Shown here: positions 49,472-53,157 of the stretch, piece after piece | Layout: every line of letters starts with the position of its first letter | Numbering within the stretch: the stretch's first letter is position 1 | NCBI GenBank assembly: GCA_005240145.1 | Contig: SBAS01000069.1 | Span: 1 to 53,157, forward strand | Length of the DNA stretch: 53,157 bases | Source: Nitrosomonadales bacterium | Lineage (GTDB): Bacteria; Pseudomonadota; Gammaproteobacteria; Burkholderiales; SG8-39 | Direction of reading: 5' to 3' | Made by a program: the position numbers and the translations under genes | The notes under the pieces: generated by a model | Told to the model about the DNA's origin: nothing | The model's database searches: none | The model's input: the letters and a program-made list of their open reading frames with translations, nothing else

Positions 49472-50626
49472 GTGATACCGCGCAGCCTCTTTACCCCCGA
49501 GCACGAGACCTTCCGCGACAGCGTGCGGCGCTTCCTCGAAACCGAGGTCAAGCCGTTTGATGAGCGCTGGCAGGAGCAGGGCTACGCCGACAAGTCGGTG
49601 TGGAAGAAGGCGGGAGAAAACGGCTTCCTGTGCATGAGCATGCCCGAGGAATACGGCGGCTCGGGCGCGGACAAGCTCTTCAGCATGGTGCTGATGGAGG
49701 AGCAGGCGCGCATCAACAATTCCTCCGTCGGCTGGGGCCTGCATTCGGAAATCGTCGCGCCCTACCTGTTCAACTATGGCAGCGCCGCGCTGAAGAAGAA
49801 GTACCTGCCGCGAATGGCTGCGGGCGACATGATCGGCGCCATCGCCATGAGCGAACCGGGCGCCGGCTCCGACCTGCAGTCGGTCAAGACCAGCGCGATC
49901 CGCAACGGCGATACCTACATCGTCAATGGATCGAAGACGTTCATCACCAACGGGTGGAATTGCGACCTCGTCATCGTGGTGGCGAAAACCGATCCGGCCA
50001 AGGGCGCCAAGGGCACCAGCCTGATCGTCGTCGACACCTCGATGAAGGGTTTTGCCAAGGGCAAACGCCTGAAGAAAATGGGCTTGAAGGGCCAGGACAC
50101 GGCCGAGCTCTTCTTCGACAACGTCGAAGTGCCGGCGGAAAACCTGCTCGGGCAGGAAAACAACGGTTTCATCTACCTGATGCAGGAATTGCCGTGGGAA
50201 CGAATGCAGATCGCCATCGGCGCGGCGGCGAAATGCGAAGCCGCACTGCGCTGGACGATCGACTACGTGAATGAGCGCAAGGCCTTCGGCAAGCCCGTGG
50301 CCAGCTTCCAGAACACGCGCTTCAAGCTGGCCGAGATCGCGACCGAAGTGCAGGTGATGCGCGTGTTCGTCGACCGCTGCATGGAGCTGCTGCTGGAGAA
50401 GAAGCTCGATACGGCGACGGCGTCGATGGCCAAGTTATGGTCGACCGACATGGAGGGCAAGGTGCTGGACGAATGCCTGCAGCTGCACGGTGGCTACGGC
50501 TTCATGTGGGAGTTCCCGATCTCGCAGGCCTATGTCGATGCGCGCGTCACGCGCATCTACGGCGGCACCAATGAAATCATGAAGGAAGTCATATCCCGCT
50601 CGCTGGGACTCGGAGGCAAAGAATGA
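49472..50626 (+). CDS. acyl-CoA dehydrogenase
   Basis: The 384-residue flavoenzyme catalyses the first step of beta-oxidation. Motifs include AIAMSEPGAGSDLQSVKT (FAD binding), YIVNGSKTFITNG and RIYGGTNEIMKEV. The usual MCAD glutamate position near the C-terminus holds glycine (YGGTNE), while Glu243 in ELPWERMQIA occupies the position used by long-chain and isovaleryl-CoA dehydrogenases, so it is likely catalytically competent. The GTG start at 49472 is the only good candidate. It is the first gene of the beta-oxidation operon. Confidence 0.93.
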   Translation: MIPRSLFTPEHETFRDSVRRFLETEVKPFDERWQEQGYADKSVWKKAGENGFLCMSMPEEYGGSGADKLFSMVLMEEQARINNSSVGWGLHSEIVAPYLFNYGSAALKKKYLPRMAAGDMIGAIAMSEPGAGSDLQSVKTSAIRNGDTYIVNGSKTFITNGWNCDLVIVVAKTDPAKGAKGTSLIVVDTSMKGFAKGKRLKKMGLKGQDTAELFFDNVEVPAENLLGQENNGFIYLMQELPWERMQIAIGAAAKCEAALRWTIDYVNERKAFGKPVASFQNTRFKLAEIATEVQVMRVFVDRCMELLLEKKLDTATASMAKLWSTDMEGKVLDECLQLHGGYGFMWEFPISQAYVDARVTRIYGGTNEIMKEVISRSLGLGGKE

Positions 50627-50692
50627 AAAACGGGGACAGTCCACGTTTTTCTGGCTCCATTTCCCGGAAAACGTGGACTGTCCCTGTTTTTC
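50625..50692. repeat. REP-like GGGACAG palindrome inside the beta-oxidation operon
   Basis: Two 27-base arms (50625-50651 and 50666-50692) with two mismatches flank a 14-base loop. The core CAGGGACAGTCCACG is related to the element at 11578-11626 (CAGGGACAGACCCC). It begins at the last base of the acyl-CoA dehydrogenase stop and ends 15 bases before the thiolase ATG. It may stabilise the upstream message or attenuate the downstream genes. Confidence 0.85.
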
Positions 50693-50707
50693 GTATTGGA
50701 GGCATCT

Positions 50708-51913
50708 ATGGCTGAAGCAATGGTTTTCGAAGCGATCCGCACACCGCGCGGCAGGGGCAAGTCGAGCGGCGCGCTGCACGAAGTCAAACCGATCACGCTC
50801 CTGACCGGCGTGCTGAAGGAACTGCAGCAGCGCCACGACCTCGACACCTCGCAGGTGGACGACGTGGTGATGGGCTGCGTCACGCCAGTGGGCGAGCAGG
50901 GCAGCTGCATCGCCAAGACCGCGGCGCTGGCCGCGGGCTGGGACTATCGCGCTTCGGGCGTGCAGCTCAATCGCTTCTGCGCCTCGGGCCTGGAAGCGGT
51001 GAACATGGCGGCGCAGAAGGTGCGCTCGGGCTGGGAAGACCTGGTGGTCGCCGGCGGCGTGGAATCCATGTCGCGCGTGCCGCTGGGCACCGATCGCGGC
51101 CCCTGGGCTTGCGACCCGCAGACCGCGTTCGACACGGCGTTCATTCCGCAGGGCATCAGCGCCGACCTGATCGCCACGCTGGAAGGCTTTAGCCGCGACG
51201 ACGTCGACGCCTATGCGCTGCGCTCGCAGCAACGCGCCGGCGCCGCGCGCGAGTCGGGCCGCTTCAAGCGTTCGCTGGTGCCGGTGGCGGACGCCATGGG
51301 CGACGTGATCCTCGATCACGATGAATTCATCCGGCCGCAGACCACCATGGAAGGCCTGGCCGCGCTCAAGACTTCCTTCGACAAGATGGGCGAGCTGGGC
51401 TTCGACTCGGTCGCGATCCAGCGCTACCCGCAGGTGGAGCGCATCAAGCACGTGCACACGCCCGGAAATTCCTCTGGCATCGTCGACGGCGCGGCGGCGG
51501 TGTTGATCGGTTCGGAAGAGAAAGGCAGGCAACTCGGCCTCACGCCGCGCGCACGCATCGTCGCGGTAGCACTGTCGGGCGCAGATCCCACCATCATGCT
51601 CACCGGCCCGATGCCGGCGGCAAGGAAGGCGCTGGCGAAAGCGAAGATGCAGATCGAGCAGATCGACCTGTTCGAAGTCAACGAGGCCTTCGCCGTGGTG
51701 CCGATGAAGTTCATGAAGGAAATGCGCGTGCCCGACGAAATCGTCAACGTCAACGGCGGTTCGATCGCCATGGGCCATCCGCTCGGCGCCACCGGCGCGA
51801 TGATCATCGGCACGCTGATCGACGAGCTGGAGCGGCGCAAGCTGCGCTACGGCCTGGCGACGCTGTGCGTGGGCGGCGGCATGGGCATCGCCACGATCGT
51901 GGAGCGTCTCTGA
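50708..51913 (+). CDS. acetyl-CoA C-acyltransferase (thiolase)
   Basis: The 401-residue thiolase ends beta-oxidation by cleaving 3-ketoacyl-CoA. Acyl-accepting Cys91 lies in [13 protein letters not shown], the catalytic His in [11 protein letters not shown] and [11 protein letters not shown], and the second Cys in LCVGGGMG. It resembles FadA/FadI-type thiolases. The start is at 50708 after GGAGG (50698-50702); an upstream TTG is less likely. The FadB-type gene follows with one base between them. Confidence 0.95.
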   Translation: MAEAMVFEAIRTPRGRGKSSGALHEVKPITLLTGVLKELQQRHDLDTSQVDDVVMGCVTPVGEQGSCIAKTAALAAGWDYRASGVQLNRFCASGLEAVNMAAQKVRSGWEDLVVAGGVESMSRVPLGTDRGPWACDPQTAFDTAFIPQGISADLIATLEGFSRDDVDAYALRSQQRAGAARESGRFKRSLVPVADAMGDVILDHDEFIRPQTTMEGLAALKTSFDKMGELGFDSVAIQRYPQVERIKHVHTPGNSSGIVDGAAAVLIGSEEKGRQLGLTPRARIVAVALSGADPTIMLTGPMPAARKALAKAKMQIEQIDLFEVNEAFAVVPMKFMKEMRVPDEIVNVNGGSIAMGHPLGATGAMIIGTLIDELERRKLRYGLATLCVGGGMGIATIVERL

Positions 51914-51914
51914 G

Positions 51915-53157
51915 ATGGCGGTTTCGCCGGTTCGTCTTGAAAAGGATTCCGAAAACGTAGTCACCATCACCTTCGATGCCCCGGACTCCCCGGTGAATAC
52001 CATGACCGAGGCGTTTGCCGCGGCGTTTACGGACGTCGTGTCGCGCCTCTCGCGGGAGAAAAGCGCAACGAAGGGCGTAATTCTCGCCTCGGCGAAGAAG
52101 ACCTTTTTCGCCGGCGCCGAATTGAAGGATGTACTCAAGTTCGGCCCTGGCGACGGCCCGCAGGTGTTCCGCTGGATCGAGGCGGCGAAGAAGCAGATGC
52201 GCGCGCTGGAAACGCTCGGCATCCCGGTGGTCGCGGTGCTGGAGGGTTCGGCACTGGGCGGCGGCTGGGAATACGCGTTGAGCGCGCACTGCCGCCTGGT
52301 TCTGGACGACTCTTCAATCCAGCTCGGCCTGCCGGAAGTTAGCCTGGGCCTCCTGCCGGGCGCCGGTGGAGTTACCAAGATGACGCGCCTGCTCGGCCTG
52401 CAGGCCGCGTTTGCGTACCTGGTCGAGGGCAGGACGCTGCGGCCACAGGAGGCCGCCAAGCTCGGCCTGGTGCAGGGACTCGCCGCCAATCGCGAGGATC
52501 TCTTCAGGATGGCGCGCGAGTGGATCGCAGCCAACCCGTCGCCGAAGCAGCCCTGGGACGATCCAAAATACCGCATGCCGGGCGGCGGGCCTTCGAACCC
52601 CGCGATTTCGCAGATGCTTTCCGCGGCTCCGGCGATGCTGATCGAGAAGACGCGCGGCCTGTATCCGGCGCCCAAGGCGATCATGGCGGCGATGGTGGAG
52701 GGCGCCTACGTGGATTTCGATACCGCCCTGCGCATCGAGTCACGCTATCTCGCCAAGCTTGCCGTGGGCGGTGTGGCGAAGAACCTGATTTCGCTCTTCT
52801 TCAACCGCGGCGCGATCAAGTCCGGCGCTTCGCGGCCGAAGGACGCGCCGAAATGGAAAGCGACCAAGGTGGGCATCCTCGGCGCGGGCATGATGGGCGG
52901 CGGCATCGCCTGGGCCAACATGAATCGCGGCGTGCCTTGCGTGCTGAAGGACGTGTTCCTGGAGAAGGCCGAGGCAGGCAAGGCGTACAGCGCGAAAATC
53001 CTCGAGCGCAGGAAGAAAGATCCGAACCAGCTGTTGCTCATCAAGGCGACTGCCGACGCCAAAGATCTGGAAGGCTGCGACCTGATCATCGAAGCTGTGT
53101 TCGAAAAACGCGATCTCAAGGCGCAGGTGACGAAGGAGGCCGAGCCGAAGCTGATCG
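51915..53157 (+). CDS. FadB/FadJ-type enoyl-CoA hydratase/3-hydroxyacyl-CoA dehydrogenase (partial)
   Basis: The first 414 residues are present; the gene runs off the right edge. The N-terminal hydratase domain has the catalytic pair Glu119 (GGGWEYALSAH) and Glu141 (LPEVSLGLLPGAGG). The second domain begins with the NAD-binding KVGILGAGMMGGGIAWANMN at about residue 316. It performs the hydration and oxidation steps, completing the set with the dehydrogenase and thiolase upstream. GGAG lies 10 bases before the ATG. Full length is expected to be about 700 residues. Confidence 0.93.
   Translation, partial: MAVSPVRLEKDSENVVTITFDAPDSPVNTMTEAFAAAFTDVVSRLSREKSATKGVILASAKKTFFAGAELKDVLKFGPGDGPQVFRWIEAAKKQMRALETLGIPVVAVLEGSALGGGWEYALSAHCRLVLDDSSIQLGLPEVSLGLLPGAGGVTKMTRLLGLQAAFAYLVEGRTLRPQEAAKLGLVQGLAANREDLFRMAREWIAANPSPKQPWDDPKYRMPGGGPSNPAISQMLSAAPAMLIEKTRGLYPAPKAIMAAMVEGAYVDFDTALRIESRYLAKLAVGGVAKNLISLFFNRGAIKSGASRPKDAPKWKATKVGILGAGMMGGGIAWANMNRGVPCVLKDVFLEKAEAGKAYSAKILERRKKDPNQLLLIKATADAKDLEGCDLIIEAVFEKRDLKAQVTKEAEPKLI

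Overview
The window looks like the chromosome of a high-GC betaproteobacterium, probably Burkholderiales-like or an uncultured relative. The evidence is the gene order queA-tgt-yajC-secD-secF, the block perM-hda-HAD-pcnB-folK-deoxynucleoside kinase divergent from purM, nudJ-mnmA, a pair of Bug/TctC periplasmic binding proteins and a TRAP transporter. Most of the sequence is dense chromosome with 4-14 bp overlaps between consecutive genes. The genus cannot be named from the sequence alone.

Layout. 1-309: short repeats that resemble insertion-sequence ends, then a promoter. 310-4440: small catabolic operon (M24 hydrolase, beta-hydroxyacid dehydrogenase, two tandem Bug binding proteins). 4427-13640: housekeeping genes (nadE, corA, Nudix genes, a frameshifted aminotransferase, nudJ-mnmA, GST, purB) with a small TumE/TumA-like toxin-antitoxin pair. 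13648-15669: fused MFS/spermidine synthase-like protein. 15736-23564: accessory catabolic island with a GntR regulator, two phytanoyl-CoA-type dioxygenases, a fatty acid/sterol hydroxylase, a complete DctP-DctQ-DctM TRAP importer, a cupin and an arylmalonate-decarboxylase-like protein. 23588-29586: SDR gene and the queA-tgt-yajC-secDF operon. 29615-29701: tRNA-Leu(CAA). 29824-33522: a DSF quorum-sensing locus in which rpfC is intact, rpfG has lost its catalytic HD segment and carries a stop codon, and rpfF survives only as two ends on the opposite strand. 33651-41066: deoxynucleoside kinase, folK, pcnB, HAD phosphatase, hda, perM, purM, EamA exporter. 41110-44562: dnaE. 44623-49434: an enolase-superfamily gene fragment, a sulfatase, an MscS channel and a membrane ferredoxin protein. 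49472-53157: beta-oxidation operon (acyl-CoA dehydrogenase, thiolase, FadB-type enzyme cut by the window edge).

Three themes stand out. First, the rpf locus has kept its sensor kinase while its signal synthase and output domain decayed. Second, many genes have a -10-like box only 5-11 nt before the start codon and no Shine-Dalgarno sequence, which suggests widespread leaderless transcripts and shared bidirectional promoters (purB/GST, queA/tRNA-Leu, acyl-CoA dehydrogenase/ferredoxin protein). Third, the GntR-controlled island carries two matching palindromes and looks like uptake plus oxidation of one unidentified organic acid. Several genes (rpfG, rpfF, hda, tumE-like) appear to have lost internal segments. 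Two more (aminotransferase, GntR) carry apparent one-base frameshifts, which may be real or assembly errors.
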